A DNA stretch of 64,000 bases, taken from contig CAVXNJ010000010.1 of the NCBI GenBank assembly GCA_963763135.1, positions 682,001-746,000 of the forward strand. The letters are read 5' to 3'. The position numbers were made by a program, and so were the translations under genes. The number at the start of each line of letters is the position of its first letter. Position 1 is the stretch's first letter. The DNA is from JANMZO01 sp963763135. GTDB taxonomy: Bacteria; Actinomycetota; Acidimicrobiia; Acidimicrobiales; JANYDT01. Of the stretch, positions 54,213 to 63,775 are shown piece by piece. Below the pieces are notes generated by a model that saw nothing but the letters and a program-made list of their open reading frames with translations, searched no databases and was not told the origin of the DNA.

Positions 54213-54253
54213 GGTCAGGTGTACCCGGATGGAAAGGGGGGTAAACGAGAACA

Positions 54254-55186
54254 ATGCAACCGTTTGATCACGTGGCTCCACTTCTGACCGTGCCGATCGT
54301 CGCGCTGCCTTTCGGTCTTCTCACCGCGGCTGCCGTCAGGAAATGGCCTCACCACGACCCTCTGGCACCGCGCATTGCGCCGACCACCGTGGCGGCCGAA
54401 GCAGTACGGCATCCAGCTCTACGCGCGCTTATTAATTCGCGACTCGATCCGACCACCGAAACCGGACTTCTTCTGACCGCGTCGGTTGGCGGGATCATCG
54501 CAGCCGTGTCAGCGATCGGCACGCTCGCCGAGATGATTCGAACCAACCGGGGGCTCGCCAACTACGACCTGGTGTTCTCGCGTTGGGGAGCGGGTCACGC
54601 TTCCTCAGCCTCGACCGAGGGTTTGAAGCTGATCAGTCTTCTGGGTGGCTACCCCGGCGTCACGTTGGTGGCGGCGCTCGTTGCGCTGCTTGAATTCCGG
54701 CGAGGCCTGTTTAGGTCGGTTCCCGCCCTACTGATCACCGTTGTCGGCGGCCAGTTCGCCGTTACCAACGTCATCAAGTTTCTCGTCGACCGGGCGCGCC
54801 CGAATATCGGACAGCTCACCGGATTCTCCGGGTCGTCGTTCCCCTCCGGCCACGCCGCTGCAGCAGCAGCCAGCTATGCCGTGTTCGCCTTTCTCCTCGG
54901 TCGCCGTCGATCCGTTCGGGCCAAATCCATCTTCGGCGGGATAGCCGTCGGGCTGGCGGCCGCAGTTGCATCCACGCGGGTGCTGCTCGGCGTTCACTGG
55001 TTCACCGACGTATTGGCAGGGCTGTTCGTCGGTTGGGCCTGGTTTTCTCTGGTTTCGATCGCGTTCGGTGGCCGGGTTCTCCGCTTCGGCGAACCGCTCG
55101 CAGTCAAAGAAGCTGTCGCGACCGAACTCACCGCCAACGCAGTCGCGGGAGACGACATGCCAGCAGGCCCGATGACGACCCGTTGA
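54254..55186 (+). CDS. PAP2 family membrane phosphatase (divergent)
   Basis: A 310-residue PAP2 phosphatase divergent from the operon above. Motifs are KFLVDRARPNIGQL, SSFPSGHAAAA and STRVLLGVHWFTDVLAG. A purine-rich GGAAAGGGGGG stands 13-20 bp upstream of the ATG. It has a longer N-terminal membrane region than the other PAP2 protein (about 100 residues). Two PAP2 genes 42 bp apart and divergent suggest joint control. The substrate is unknown, with undecaprenyl diphosphate or phosphatidic acid the usual ones. Confidence 0.9.
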   Translation: MQPFDHVAPLLTVPIVALPFGLLTAAAVRKWPHHDPLAPRIAPTTVAAEAVRHPALRALINSRLDPTTETGLLLTASVGGIIAAVSAIGTLAEMIRTNRGLANYDLVFSRWGAGHASSASTEGLKLISLLGGYPGVTLVAALVALLEFRRGLFRSVPALLITVVGGQFAVTNVIKFLVDRARPNIGQLTGFSGSSFPSGHAAAAAASYAVFAFLLGRRRSVRAKSIFGGIAVGLAAAVASTRVLLGVHWFTDVLAGLFVGWAWFSLVSIAFGGRVLRFGEPLAVKEAVATELTANAVAGDDMPAGPMTTR

Positions 55187-55222
55187 GCTGATCAGCAGGA
55201 GGTGACTGATCAGCAGAAGGTG
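55187..55222. repeat. 18-bp direct repeat between convergent genes
   Basis: Two 18-bp units (approximately 55188-55222; CTGATCAGCAGGAGGTGA and CTGATCAGCAGAAGGTGA) follow the PAP2 stop and reach into the 3' end of the convergent hypothetical gene. They contain TGATCA palindromes. No function is evident. Confidence 0.5.
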
Positions 55223-55623
55223 ACTCTGACGGAACTCACCGAACCGGTCGGCCGAAGTGTCTCGTGCACCAGGGACGTCATCGCCGCTCCGGCAGCCAAC
55301 TCATCATCAACTTGGGCTCCCAGCAACGTGATGTGGATGCTTTGGCGTATTCCCTCGACCGGCAGCACATCGACACGGACCGCAGACCAATCGCGGATCC
55401 CGCACTGGGATACGCACAGTAGAGCGACCTTCCGCACGACATCGTCGGGTGCGCTCTGCAAACGTTGACCGAGAGCCGAACGTTGCTCGACGGACGATGG
55501 TTGGTCCACGGGTGACAGGTGGCCGACGGGTGAAGACTGGCCGGGTGGCGTTGGTTCGCTCAGTGGCGTCGTAGCGCCGTGCCCGGTGGAGAGATTGGAA
55601 GAGGCTTCAGCACTTAACGACAT
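55210..55623 (-). CDS. Hypothetical protein
   Basis: A 137-residue frame of unrecognised family. The first 50 residues are Ser/Pro/Gln rich; residues 58-137 have mixed alpha/beta character (DDVVRKVALLCVSQCGIRDW, VRVDVLPVEGIRQSIHITLL, TLRPTGSVSSVRVTFC), as in a small sensor or ligand-binding domain. GC bias at third codon positions is moderate. It is convergent with the PAP2 gene and 110 bp downstream of the AI-2E family gene on the same strand. Confidence 0.55.
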   Translation of the reverse strand: MSLSAEASSNLSTGHGATTPLSEPTPPGQSSPVGHLSPVDQPSSVEQRSALGQRLQSAPDDVVRKVALLCVSQCGIRDWSAVRVDVLPVEGIRQSIHITLLGAQVDDELAAGAAMTSLVHETLRPTGSVSSVRVTFC

Positions 55624-55732
55624 GGAAGCCGGTACCCAACCCTTCGCGATTATCTACCTCTATTGGGGGATTTCGGTCGGCACGGGCGAAGGAAGGTTCG
55701 GGGACGCCCGGAAAATCTGGAGTCGGATGCGG

Positions 55733-57049
55733 TCACGTCTCGGTCGACTCGGCCGATTCGGGGGTGCGCTTCAGACGGAGATACCACCGACGTTTCGGGC
55801 GTTCGATGATCTCGTCGTATCGCTCGTGGGTGATCACGATCAGCTCGTCGCCGTTGTCGGGCCGGTGCTGCCACAGTTCCTTCGCAACGACACTCAACGC
55901 TCCCGCGAGCGGCACTGCCAGTAGTGCTCCGACAACATCGAACAGCTCCACACCGAGCAACACGCTCAACAGCACGACCAGCGGGTTGACCTGCACGGTG
56001 CGAGCCATGATCTGAATCTGCAGCACGGAGTTCTCAAACTGCTGATAGAGAACGAAATACACGAGCGCCACGATGCCGGCGGTCGACGAAACGAAGAACG
56101 CCGCGACCACGGCTACGACTGCGCCAATCGTCGCCCCCACCAAGGGAATGAGATCAGCAAAGGCCACCCACAGCGCTATCACCGCAGCGCTCTCCACCCC
56201 GAGCGCAAAGAGGCAGACAAACGCGGCCACGCCGGCGCACAGGCTGATGATCAGATTGCCGATCATGTAGCCGCTCACGGCCTTTGCCGCATCGGCACTG
56301 ACCGTTCCGACCCATTCGCGGTGGCGGATCGGAACCGCTTTCATCGCCGTGCGGCCGAGCGAAGCCGACTGCGAAAGCATGAGACAGGTCATCAAGGCGA
56401 CGGTCACCACGGACAGCGTGATCTGGATGGCGGAACCCAACATCGCGGGAAGCGAGTCCTGGACCGACTTTGCCGTCTTGGTGAGGGTGGTCTGATTGTC
56501 CCGAACGAGGTTCTCGACGTTGAGCTTGGTCACGATGTGACCCACCGGGCCACGCCCTTCCGCCGCCTGCTTGACGGTTCCCGGGAGGTCGGTGAGAACG
56601 GCGACCAGTTGCGTGCGGACCGGCAACACGAACAGTGCAACCAGGCCCGCCAGCAACGCCAGTACAAAGATCATCACTGCGCCGATGGCCGCTCCCCGGC
56701 GGAACTTGAACCTCCGCTGGACCCACCCCACCGGACGGGCCAGCACGACAGCGAAGAAGCCGGCCACCACGACCAGAATGACGATGCGAGATGCCATGTA
56801 CAGCACGAGAAGCAGCAATGTGGCCACCGCAACCACGGCAACCGAACCGATAATGGTCCGCCAAGGGACCGAACTCCAGGGGTGGAGGTCGGGTTTGCTT
56901 CTCGGCGCGTTCTCCCCCGGACCGTTGCCCGCCGACGGACCGGTTCCCGAAACGCCCGATTCGGCCGCCGGTCCCGAGTGCGTCGGTCCCACGTGCGCCG
57001 GAGCGTAGGGAAGAATCAGACCCGGCGGACGTTCGGAGGCAGGTGGCAC
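55733..57049 (-). CDS. AI-2E family transporter (PerM-like)
   Basis: A membrane protein of about 438 residues in the AI-2E/PerM family. A Pro/Gly-rich cytosolic N-terminus (about 70 residues) is followed by two TM helices, a soluble loop (about 150-215; LTDLPGTVKQAAEGRGPVGH), and a C-terminal bundle with the family stretch IGNLIISLCAGVAAFVCLFA, FADLIPLVGATIGAVVAVVA and LYQQFENSVLQIQIMARTVQ, then NPLVVLLSVLLGVELFDVVG. The family includes signal exporters and Na+/H+ antiporters; the substrate here is not deducible. The start is uncertain: a GTG at 57049 was chosen, and the frame is open to 57112. Confidence 0.9.
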   Translation of the reverse strand: MPPASERPPGLILPYAPAHVGPTHSGPAAESGVSGTGPSAGNGPGENAPRSKPDLHPWSSVPWRTIIGSVAVVAVATLLLLVLYMASRIVILVVVAGFFAVVLARPVGWVQRRFKFRRGAAIGAVMIFVLALLAGLVALFVLPVRTQLVAVLTDLPGTVKQAAEGRGPVGHIVTKLNVENLVRDNQTTLTKTAKSVQDSLPAMLGSAIQITLSVVTVALMTCLMLSQSASLGRTAMKAVPIRHREWVGTVSADAAKAVSGYMIGNLIISLCAGVAAFVCLFALGVESAAVIALWVAFADLIPLVGATIGAVVAVVAAFFVSSTAGIVALVYFVLYQQFENSVLQIQIMARTVQVNPLVVLLSVLLGVELFDVVGALLAVPLAGALSVVAKELWQHRPDNGDELIVITHERYDEIIERPKRRWYLRLKRTPESAESTET

Positions 57050-57209
57050 TATGCGTGATACCCATCGTAGCCACCGGCAAAACGTCGAGCCGGTCACTGT
57101 CGAGCCGGACACTCCGGATCCAGCGCCCGATCTCAGCCGATCTATGACTCATCCCACTGACTCATGTGACATGACCTGATTCGCCGTATCGGTTGCCGAC
57201 TTGTTGGGT

Positions 57210-59213
57210 ATGGCTGATCCCATGGCTCCGCACTCACTCGCGACAGAAGTACCGGTCGATGAACCGCTCCCCACTTCAGGTACCGACTCGCTGCCACGTG
57301 TCGAACAAGTGTCACGGCGCGATGGCCCTTCGGTGGTGGACCTTTCATCGGCCGCCGCAAGCCAGCCGCTGTCGGGTTTCGCAGCGTCCTCCGTACCGCA
57401 GCTTTTCAGTGTCTGGGCCCCGAACGCACGGGCCGTCTCGGTCGTCCTGTTTGAGAGCCATCTGCTCGATGGCAATACGGGCACGCAGGTGAACAACGCC
57501 AAAAGCCCAGACAGCACCAACAGCCCAGACAGCACCAACAGCCCAGACACGAATGCAGACGACGAAACCGAAGGAGTCAACCGGTCGGTATCGATGCTCC
57601 CGGTCGACGGGGGATGGTGGCGCTGCGAGATCAGTGCCGTGGCGTACGGGACCGAGTACCTGTTCCGGCTCGAGCTGGCCGACGGGTCGATCGTTGAACG
57701 CATCGATCCCCGAGCGCGTCAGGTCACAAATTCCGTGGGACGCAGTGTGGTGCTCGACGAGCGCTTCAACTGGACCGACGAGAACTTTGTGGCTGCGCCC
57801 CGCCACGAGTGGGTGATCTACGAGCTGCATCCGGGCACCTTCGGCGGAGACCTTCACGCAGTCGTTGAGCGGCTTGACCACCTCGTCGACCTTGGAATCA
57901 ACGTCATCGAAATCATGCCGGTGGCCGAGTTTGCCGGTGACACGTCATGGGGCTACAACCCCGCCCTCCCGTTCGCGGTGGAGTCCAGTTACGGTGGTCC
58001 GGACGGCATGCGGCGATTGGTCGACGCGGCCCACGCACGTGGGATCGCGGTCGTGGTCGACGTGGTGTACAACCATCTTGGGCCAAGTGATCTCGACCTG
58101 TGGCGATTCGACGGATGGTATGAAAACGACGGTGGGGGCATCTACTTCTACAACGACTGGCGGGCCGAAACACCGTGGGGTGCGACGCGACCCGACTACG
58201 GCCGTGAAGAGGTGCGCAACTACCTGGTCGACAACGCCAGGATGTGGATAGGCGAGTACCACTGCGACGGTCTACGCCTGGATTCGACGATCAACATTCG
58301 CAACGGACACGGTCAAAACGGCTCCTACGGAGAGCTCCCGGAGGGCGCCGACTTTCTCCGGGAGCTGTCGAGTCGCATCCACGATGAGTTCCCCGCGGCC
58401 GTGCTGATAGCCGAGGACCTGCAGCGCGAGCCCGCAATCACGACCTCAGTGGAAAAGGGTGGCTTGGGATTTGACCTCCAATGGTCATCGGGCTTCGTAC
58501 ATCCGGTCCGACACGCTCTGGAGCAGGTCGACGATGAGGCCCGGGATCTGCAAGCCGTTGCTGATGCCGTGCGCGGCAAATCGGAAGGCGACCGGCGCGT
58601 CGTCTACACGGAGAGCCACGATGAAGTGGCGAACGGACGAACCCGGGTACCAGCCGAAGTCGACCCCGAAGCCCCCCGGTCCGTGTGGGCCTTCCGTCGA
58701 GCGGCGCTCGGTGCAGTACTAACGATGACATCCATAGGTACACCTATGATTTTCCAGGGGCAGGAATGGGGTGACGAAGACTGGTTCGACGACAACGAGG
58801 CGCTTCAATGGTCCCGGCGCGACCAACGACCTGGAACCGTCGCCATGTGGCGCGATCTGATCAGATTGCGGACCGGCGCCGACGGCCGGGCGCCCGGGCT
58901 CCGGGGAGATCAGACCCGAACGATTGTTGTCGAAGACGAAGTACTCGTGAACTGGCGATGGGGAATCGGCGGCGCCGAGGCAGCGACCGTGGTGATAACC
59001 AACTTCACGGCCAGCGACCGTTCGATTGCCGTACCTGTACCCGCACCAGGAACTTGGCACACCGTGCTCGCCACCGATTGGAGCGGCTACGACGAGTCGG
59101 GATCCGACGCCGTTTCGCCCGAGGCCGAAGCGAGCGCAGAGCAGCAACAGGACGGGTCGTACGTCATTTCCGTCGACCTGCCCCCTTACGGCGCCGCCGT
59201 TCTGGCTCAATAG
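57210..59213 (+). CDS. GH13 alpha-amylase family enzyme, glucan branching/trehalohydrolase-like
   Basis: A 667-residue alpha-glucan enzyme. A CBM48-like N-terminal beta domain (LFSVWAPNARAVSVVLFE) is interrupted by an acidic SPDSTN repeat insert, then a GH13 barrel: VIYELHPGTFGGDLHAVVER, VVVDVVYNHLG, GLRLDSTINI (nucleophile Asp near 354), LIAEDLQ (acid Glu near 400) and YTESHDEVANG (Asp near 470). The pattern is that of 1,4-alpha-glucan branching enzyme and maltooligosyltrehalose trehalohydrolase. The two cannot be separated firmly from sequence alone. The ATG at 57210 is preferred to a TTG at 57201. A strong hairpin lies 70 bp downstream. Confidence 0.9.
   Translation: MADPMAPHSLATEVPVDEPLPTSGTDSLPRVEQVSRRDGPSVVDLSSAAASQPLSGFAASSVPQLFSVWAPNARAVSVVLFESHLLDGNTGTQVNNAKSPDSTNSPDSTNSPDTNADDETEGVNRSVSMLPVDGGWWRCEISAVAYGTEYLFRLELADGSIVERIDPRARQVTNSVGRSVVLDERFNWTDENFVAAPRHEWVIYELHPGTFGGDLHAVVERLDHLVDLGINVIEIMPVAEFAGDTSWGYNPALPFAVESSYGGPDGMRRLVDAAHARGIAVVVDVVYNHLGPSDLDLWRFDGWYENDGGGIYFYNDWRAETPWGATRPDYGREEVRNYLVDNARMWIGEYHCDGLRLDSTINIRNGHGQNGSYGELPEGADFLRELSSRIHDEFPAAVLIAEDLQREPAITTSVEKGGLGFDLQWSSGFVHPVRHALEQVDDEARDLQAVADAVRGKSEGDRRVVYTESHDEVANGRTRVPAEVDPEAPRSVWAFRRAALGAVLTMTSIGTPMIFQGQEWGDEDWFDDNEALQWSRRDQRPGTVAMWRDLIRLRTGADGRAPGLRGDQTRTIVVEDEVLVNWRWGIGGAEAATVVITNFTASDRSIAVPVPAPGTWHTVLATDWSGYDESGSDAVSPEAEASAEQQQDGSYVISVDLPPYGAAVLAQ
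57504..57550. repeat. 18-bp coding tandem repeat in the GH13 gene
   Basis: Two perfect units AGCCCAGACAGCACCAAC (57504-57521, 57522-57539) and a partial third encode SPDSTN-SPDSTN-SPDTN in a surface loop of the N-terminal domain. Confidence 0.8.
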
Positions 59214-59283
59214 CCAGGGTGGGACCGGCTCAGTCATCACACAGTCTGCAGGCAGCTGCGCACAAATGTGTGCAGGGACAACA

Positions 59284-59316
59284 AAGGAGGCGACATCTCC
59301 ACGATGTCGCCTCCTT
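59284..59316. terminator. Bidirectional terminator hairpin, 14-bp perfect stem
   Basis: AAGGAGGCGACATC pairs with GATGTCGCCTCCTT around TCCAC. It lies between the ends of the convergent GH13 and DUF2383 genes and can terminate both. Confidence 0.85.
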
Positions 59317-59342
59317 CATATGGAACTTAGAGTATGTGGAAC

Positions 59343-59786
59343 TTAGTTAAGTGCGCTTAGCATCGTTGCGATGTTTGTTCGCGCCTTCTCCACCGACGCC
59401 ATCTGCCGCAGGAGCACCGGTCGGAACTCGGGCGACAGATCAGACTTCAGTGCCTCTTCGTATTCTTCGATGGCGTGGTCCTCTCCGGTCTTTGCTGCTT
59501 CGAGGACGGCCTTCGGATCAGACGAGCTGAGCGCATCCCTCACCGTTATCCAACCACGGTGCAGCGCTCCGGCAACCGACCCGTTCTCGTCGATCTGGTC
59601 ACCGTAGGAGGAGGCGATCTTCTGAAGCTCCTCGTAGAGCTGACCGCGGTCGGAGGCCGCGGAGTTCAACTTGGAGGCGATCTCCGGATGGTCCTTCTGA
59701 ACCCGGTCGGCAGCGCGCTCGTATCCGAGTCGCCCGTTCTCGAGTGTCTTCATGATGTCGGCTGTGACTTTTGCATCGGTTGACAT
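59343..59786 (-). CDS. PA2169-family (DUF2383) four-helix-bundle protein
   Basis: A 147-residue soluble helical protein of the DUF2383/PA2169 family, ferritin-like four-helix bundles of unknown role, often stress induced. The segments LENGRLGYERAADRVQKDHP, SDRGQLYEELQKIASSYGDQ, GWITVRDALSSSDPKAVLEA and DHAIEEYEEALKSDLSPEFR match the family order. Metal-ligand residues of true ferritins are incomplete. It is divergent from the PhoD-like gene by about 205 bp. Confidence 0.92.
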   Translation of the reverse strand: MSTDAKVTADIMKTLENGRLGYERAADRVQKDHPEIASKLNSAASDRGQLYEELQKIASSYGDQIDENGSVAGALHRGWITVRDALSSSDPKAVLEAAKTGEDHAIEEYEEALKSDLSPEFRPVLLRQMASVEKARTNIATMLSALN

Positions 59787-59991
59787 AGATCATTTCCTTC
59801 TGGGTGGGGGGTGCCAGGGAAGTGGCGGGTTCGCCGAACGGCACGTCGACTCCAGCTATACCCAGCACCCTTACCACCCATACTCCCGCCGTCGATTTCA
59901 GGTTCGATCGTCGATCGCACATCTCGCATTTCCCCGCGTCTGTAGTGTTGGTCTGCTCGCCGGGTTCTCCGAGGAGCAGATCGGAAACCGT

Positions 59992-61641
59992 ATGGCTCAA
60001 CTCGTTCTCGGTCCGCTCCTGCGTTACGTGAGCGCCACCGCGGCGACCGTCTGGGTCGAGACGGATCAGCCATGTGACGTCGAGGTGCTCGGAGTCCGAA
60101 CACGTACGTTCACCTATGAACTCCACAGCTATGCGCTGGTCGTGATCGAGCACCTCCAGCCCGGTTCAGTGCTTCCGTACGATGTTCGACTCGATGGCAA
60201 CGTGGTCTGGCCGCCTCCCGATACCGATCGACCCGCAACCATTCGAACGCTCGTCACCGACGACGTCGTCTCCGTGAAGTTCGGGAGTTGCCGCTCAGCG
60301 GCGCCCCATGTCGAGCCCGAGATACTCGAGCCCGACGATCATGCTGCCGGCAAAGGCGTCGATGCGCTCCGGGCCACCGGTCTGGTCATGCTTCAGCAGC
60401 CGCACGAGCTCTGGCCTGACGTGATCATGTTCCTGGGCGACCAGGTCTACGCAGACGAATCGGAAGACCTTCCGGCTCGGCACTTCGCCCGGGTCCGCCG
60501 TCCGAACAGTGAACTCCCACCACCGGGGATCGTGACCGACTTCGAGGAGTACACGGCGCTGTATCGCGACGCGTGGGGACCCGAGATTGAACGGTGGGTG
60601 CTTTCGGTGACACCCACGACGATGATCTTCGACGATCACGAGGTGATCGATGATTGGAACATCTCTGAAGGGTGGCTGGATGACATACGCAAGAAGCGAT
60701 GGTGGTCCGACCACATCATCGGTGGAATGGTGTCGTACTGGATCTACCAACACCTGGGGAACCTGTCACCGGAGCGCATCGCGCACGAAGGAATGCTTGA
60801 CGAGATCGTACGGCTGGGAGACGCCACCGACTATCTCCGACGCTGGGCGTTGAAATCCGAGGAATTCACACCGGTCCGCGGCGGCTACCAGTTCAGTTAC
60901 GACCGTCATCTGAGCGATGCTCACGCGGTCGTGATCGATGTCCGCAACGGCCGGGTGCTCAAGTCCGGCGAACGCGAGATTGTCGATGAAGACGAATGGG
61001 AATGGATTCGAGATCGGGCGCTTGAACCGTCGACCCATCTCATTCTTGCCACGTCGCTCCCGGCGTTCGCGCCCGGGGGGCTCCATGGGTTGCAGCAGTG
61101 GAACGAAGCGCTGGCCGACGGTGACCGTGGACGGTTCCTTCGACGGCCGAGTGAGGCCCTGCGTCGAGCGCTGGACCTGGAGCACTGGGCCGCGTTTGAC
61201 CGGTCATTCCGTCGGCTTGAGTCGTTGCTGATTGAGGTCGCAACCCCGACTCCCGATCACACGCCGCCGCGAACGGTCACGATCATTTCCGGTGACATCC
61301 ACTTCGCGTTCGTTGTCGATGTCAACATGCCGCCCGAATGTACCTCGATCGTCCGGCAGGCCATCTGCTCGCCGTTGCGGAACACGCTCGGCCGTCGGGA
61401 GCGACTCGTGATGAAGCTCGGAGTGAGCCGGATCGGTCGCCGCCTCGGGCAACGCCTTCTGCTGGCCGCTCGACGCAGCACCTCGCAGTTGTCGTGGGAG
61501 CTCAGCAGCGAGCCGATATTTCAAAACAACATCGGGACGTTGGAGTTCGACGGTGATAACGGGACTCTTCGTATCGAAACTGCTCGCATGGTGGAAGGAG
61601 AGCAGGTCCTGCGCGAAGAGGTTGTCGTCTCGCTTCCGTGA
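59992..61641 (+). CDS. PhoD-like alkaline phosphatase/metallophosphatase
   Basis: A 549-residue PhoD-type phosphoesterase. An N-terminal beta domain (GPLLRYVSATAATVWVETDQ) leads to the metal-binding core: VKFGSCRSAAP, MFLGDQVYADES, TTMIFDDHEVIDDWNIS, and IISGDIHFAF near the C-terminus. It has no signal peptide, unlike secreted PhoD enzymes, so it probably acts in the cytosol; related fungal and actinobacterial proteins are PhoD-like. The ATG at 59992 starts the beta domain; the frame open to 59752 overlaps the region upstream of the divergent DUF2383 gene. Confidence 0.9.
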   Translation: MAQLVLGPLLRYVSATAATVWVETDQPCDVEVLGVRTRTFTYELHSYALVVIEHLQPGSVLPYDVRLDGNVVWPPPDTDRPATIRTLVTDDVVSVKFGSCRSAAPHVEPEILEPDDHAAGKGVDALRATGLVMLQQPHELWPDVIMFLGDQVYADESEDLPARHFARVRRPNSELPPPGIVTDFEEYTALYRDAWGPEIERWVLSVTPTTMIFDDHEVIDDWNISEGWLDDIRKKRWWSDHIIGGMVSYWIYQHLGNLSPERIAHEGMLDEIVRLGDATDYLRRWALKSEEFTPVRGGYQFSYDRHLSDAHAVVIDVRNGRVLKSGEREIVDEDEWEWIRDRALEPSTHLILATSLPAFAPGGLHGLQQWNEALADGDRGRFLRRPSEALRRALDLEHWAAFDRSFRRLESLLIEVATPTPDHTPPRTVTIISGDIHFAFVVDVNMPPECTSIVRQAICSPLRNTLGRRERLVMKLGVSRIGRRLGQRLLLAARRSTSQLSWELSSEPIFQNNIGTLEFDGDNGTLRIETARMVEGEQVLREEVVVSLP

Positions 61642-61642
61642 A

Positions 61643-62998
61643 TCACGCTGGTATCGCGGGGCCGCCGAACGTCAAAGTCATGCGGGCCCCACCCAAAGGC
61701 GCGTCGGTCACGACTATCTGACCGTGGTGGTCGTCGACGATCTCCTTCACGATCGCCAGGCCGAGTCCGGAGCCCCCCGTCGTGCGAGAGCGTGACGAAT
61801 CAAGACGGGTGAAGCGCTCAAAGACACGCTCACGGTCGGCAGGCGCAATTCCGGGGCCGTCATCGTCAACGCGCAACGTAACGGCCTTGGTATCGGGGTC
61901 TACGGCGGTGGAGACAGCGATACGGCCGCGGCCGTAGAAGGCGGCATTATCGATCAGATTCCGGATCACTCTACGAAGCGAGTCTGGATCGCCCTTCATT
62001 CGGGCGGGGCTCGCTGAGGCTTCGATCCGCGTGTCCGGGAAGCGCATCCGGAACGCATTCAACTCTTCGTTCAAGACATCATCGAGGTCGACGTCGACGT
62101 GGCGCGAGTTACTCGGACGCTTGGCCAGAATCAGTAGGTCATCGACCAAACGTGTGGCGCGGTCGACCTCAATCAGTGCGTCGGCCAACAAGGGTTGCGA
62201 TCCCTTCGCCACCTCCATCTCGAGAGCCAGACGCACACCGGTGAGCGGACTGCGAAGTTCGTGTGCCGCGTCGGCCACAAAGCGCTCGTTCGACCGGACC
62301 GCGCGTTCCAAACGGTCGAGCGTGTCGTTCAGGGTGCTCCCGACATGCTGCACCTCATCGCGGGTCTGAGGCACCACGACGCGTCGATCGAGTCGCGACG
62401 CGGTTATCGACGCGAGTTCCTTTCGCATGGCCTCAACGGGGCGCAGCGAGCGGCCTACCAACCATCGGGCGCAACCGTATGCACACATACCGCTTGCAAG
62501 CGCCACGGCGGTCAGGAAGTACCAGCGGTCCAGCAGGTACCGCTGAAGCGATGGCGACGAGACCCCGGTAACCACCGAGCTGCAGACCTTCTCGTCTGGG
62601 CAGGCCAGTCCGGCGAAGGACCACTCGGTCGAACCGACCTTGGCGCTGTCGAACGACACGAACTCCGTGTCGATTGCATCGAGTACCGCACTGTCGAACG
62701 CCGCATCGATGACGTCGTCGCTCACGCCGGTGTCCGCGTGTTTGTAGTTCCCTTCCTCGTCGAGCACCATGGCAATTTCGCGATCAGACACCGGCAGGCG
62801 TTCCACGTTGGCCGGGTCGAAGTCAATCACGTCGAACACCAGGCTCGCCGCGGCATCCGAGGTGTCAGAACGATCCTTCTGCCAGAGCGCGACGGCGGCT
62901 GCGGTACTGGCAGCCAGGCCGAGAACGATCGCGAAGAGCGCCACCGTCGTGGCGATCTTGGTACGAAGCGATCTCATCAATCGGCGCCGACTACTCAC
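61643..62998 (-). CDS. Sensor histidine kinase
   Basis: A 451-residue membrane sensor kinase. TM1 lies at about 16-38 (TTVALFAIVLGLAASTAAAV), an extracytoplasmic sensor domain at 40-165 containing two cysteines (ACPDEKVCSS), TM2 at about 170-188, then HAMP (RSLRPVEAMRKELASITASR). The H-box FVADAAHELRSPLTGV has its His near 243. The N-box RVIRNLIDNAAFYG, G1 DDGPGIAPADRERVFERF and G2 GGSGLGLAIVKEI complete the ATPase. The GTG start overlaps the response-regulator stop by 4 bp. An ATG at 62977 is an alternative start. Confidence 0.93.
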   Translation of the reverse strand: MSSRRRLMRSLRTKIATTVALFAIVLGLAASTAAAVALWQKDRSDTSDAAASLVFDVIDFDPANVERLPVSDREIAMVLDEEGNYKHADTGVSDDVIDAAFDSAVLDAIDTEFVSFDSAKVGSTEWSFAGLACPDEKVCSSVVTGVSSPSLQRYLLDRWYFLTAVALASGMCAYGCARWLVGRSLRPVEAMRKELASITASRLDRRVVVPQTRDEVQHVGSTLNDTLDRLERAVRSNERFVADAAHELRSPLTGVRLALEMEVAKGSQPLLADALIEVDRATRLVDDLLILAKRPSNSRHVDVDLDDVLNEELNAFRMRFPDTRIEASASPARMKGDPDSLRRVIRNLIDNAAFYGRGRIAVSTAVDPDTKAVTLRVDDDGPGIAPADRERVFERFTRLDSSRSRTTGGSGLGLAIVKEIVDDHHGQIVVTDAPLGGARMTLTFGGPAIPA

Positions 62999-63669
62999 CC
63001 GCCATCAGCTCCGAGCCGGTACCCGACACCCCGCACCGTCTCGATGGCGGAACGGTTGAACGGTTCGTCGATCTTTCGACGGAGATAACCCACGTAGACC
63101 TGCAACACGTGGGCCTCCAGGACTTCATCGGCCCACACGTGGCGCACGAGTTCCTCTTTCGAAACCGTTTCCCCGCGACGATGCATGAGATAGTGCAGCA
63201 ACGCGAACTCCCGTGGGGTCAACTCGATCGGGGTGTCACCGCGCCGGCACGATCGGCTGGCCGGATCGAGTTCGAGATCCCCCGCCCGCAGCACCGTGGG
63301 GCGACGGGTTGGCCCCCGCCGCAGGAGCGCCCGAAGTCGAGCGAGCAGGACGACGATGGAGAACGGTTTCGTCAGATAGTCGTCGGCACCGGTGTCGAGA
63401 CCCTCAGCGTGATCGAACTCGCCGTCTTTGGCAGTGAGCATCATGATCGGCGTCTCGCTCCCCTTGGCCCGCAACTCGCGGCAGACAGCGAAACCGTTCA
63501 TCCCGGGGAGCATCACGTCGAGGATGATCGCATCGAAGCTCGTTTCGGTCGCTCGCCACAGGCCGTCATCGCCGCGGTCGGCAACCTCCACGATGTAGCC
63601 CTCACCTTCCAGGGCCAGGCGAAGAGCCTTGGCAATCAACACCTCATCCTCAACCACGAGCACTCTCAT
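62995..63669 (-). CDS. OmpR/PhoB-family response regulator
   Basis: A 224-residue regulator with a receiver domain (1-120; Asp8-Glu9 acidic pair region VVEDEV, phosphoacceptor Asp51 in IILDVMLPG, Lys in YLTKPFS) and a winged-helix output domain (125-222; ELTPREFALLHYLMHRRGET, LQVYVGYLRRKID, ETVRGVGYRLG). It is the partner of the kinase encoded immediately downstream. The ATG at 63669 is the proper start of the first beta strand; open codons further up to 63897 overlap a divergent gene. Confidence 0.94.
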   Translation of the reverse strand: MRVLVVEDEVLIAKALRLALEGEGYIVEVADRGDDGLWRATETSFDAIILDVMLPGMNGFAVCRELRAKGSETPIMMLTAKDGEFDHAEGLDTGADDYLTKPFSIVVLLARLRALLRRGPTRRPTVLRAGDLELDPASRSCRRGDTPIELTPREFALLHYLMHRRGETVSKEELVRHVWADEVLEAHVLQVYVGYLRRKIDEPFNRSAIETVRGVGYRLGADGG

Positions 63670-63775
63670 CGCCAACCATCCTCGCAGTTGACGACGACGT
63701 AGGGACGGCACGGCTCTTCGCGAATTCTTGGAATCGCTTGGGAGTTTCTGAGGAAGCACTTGGCATCGTTCACCC

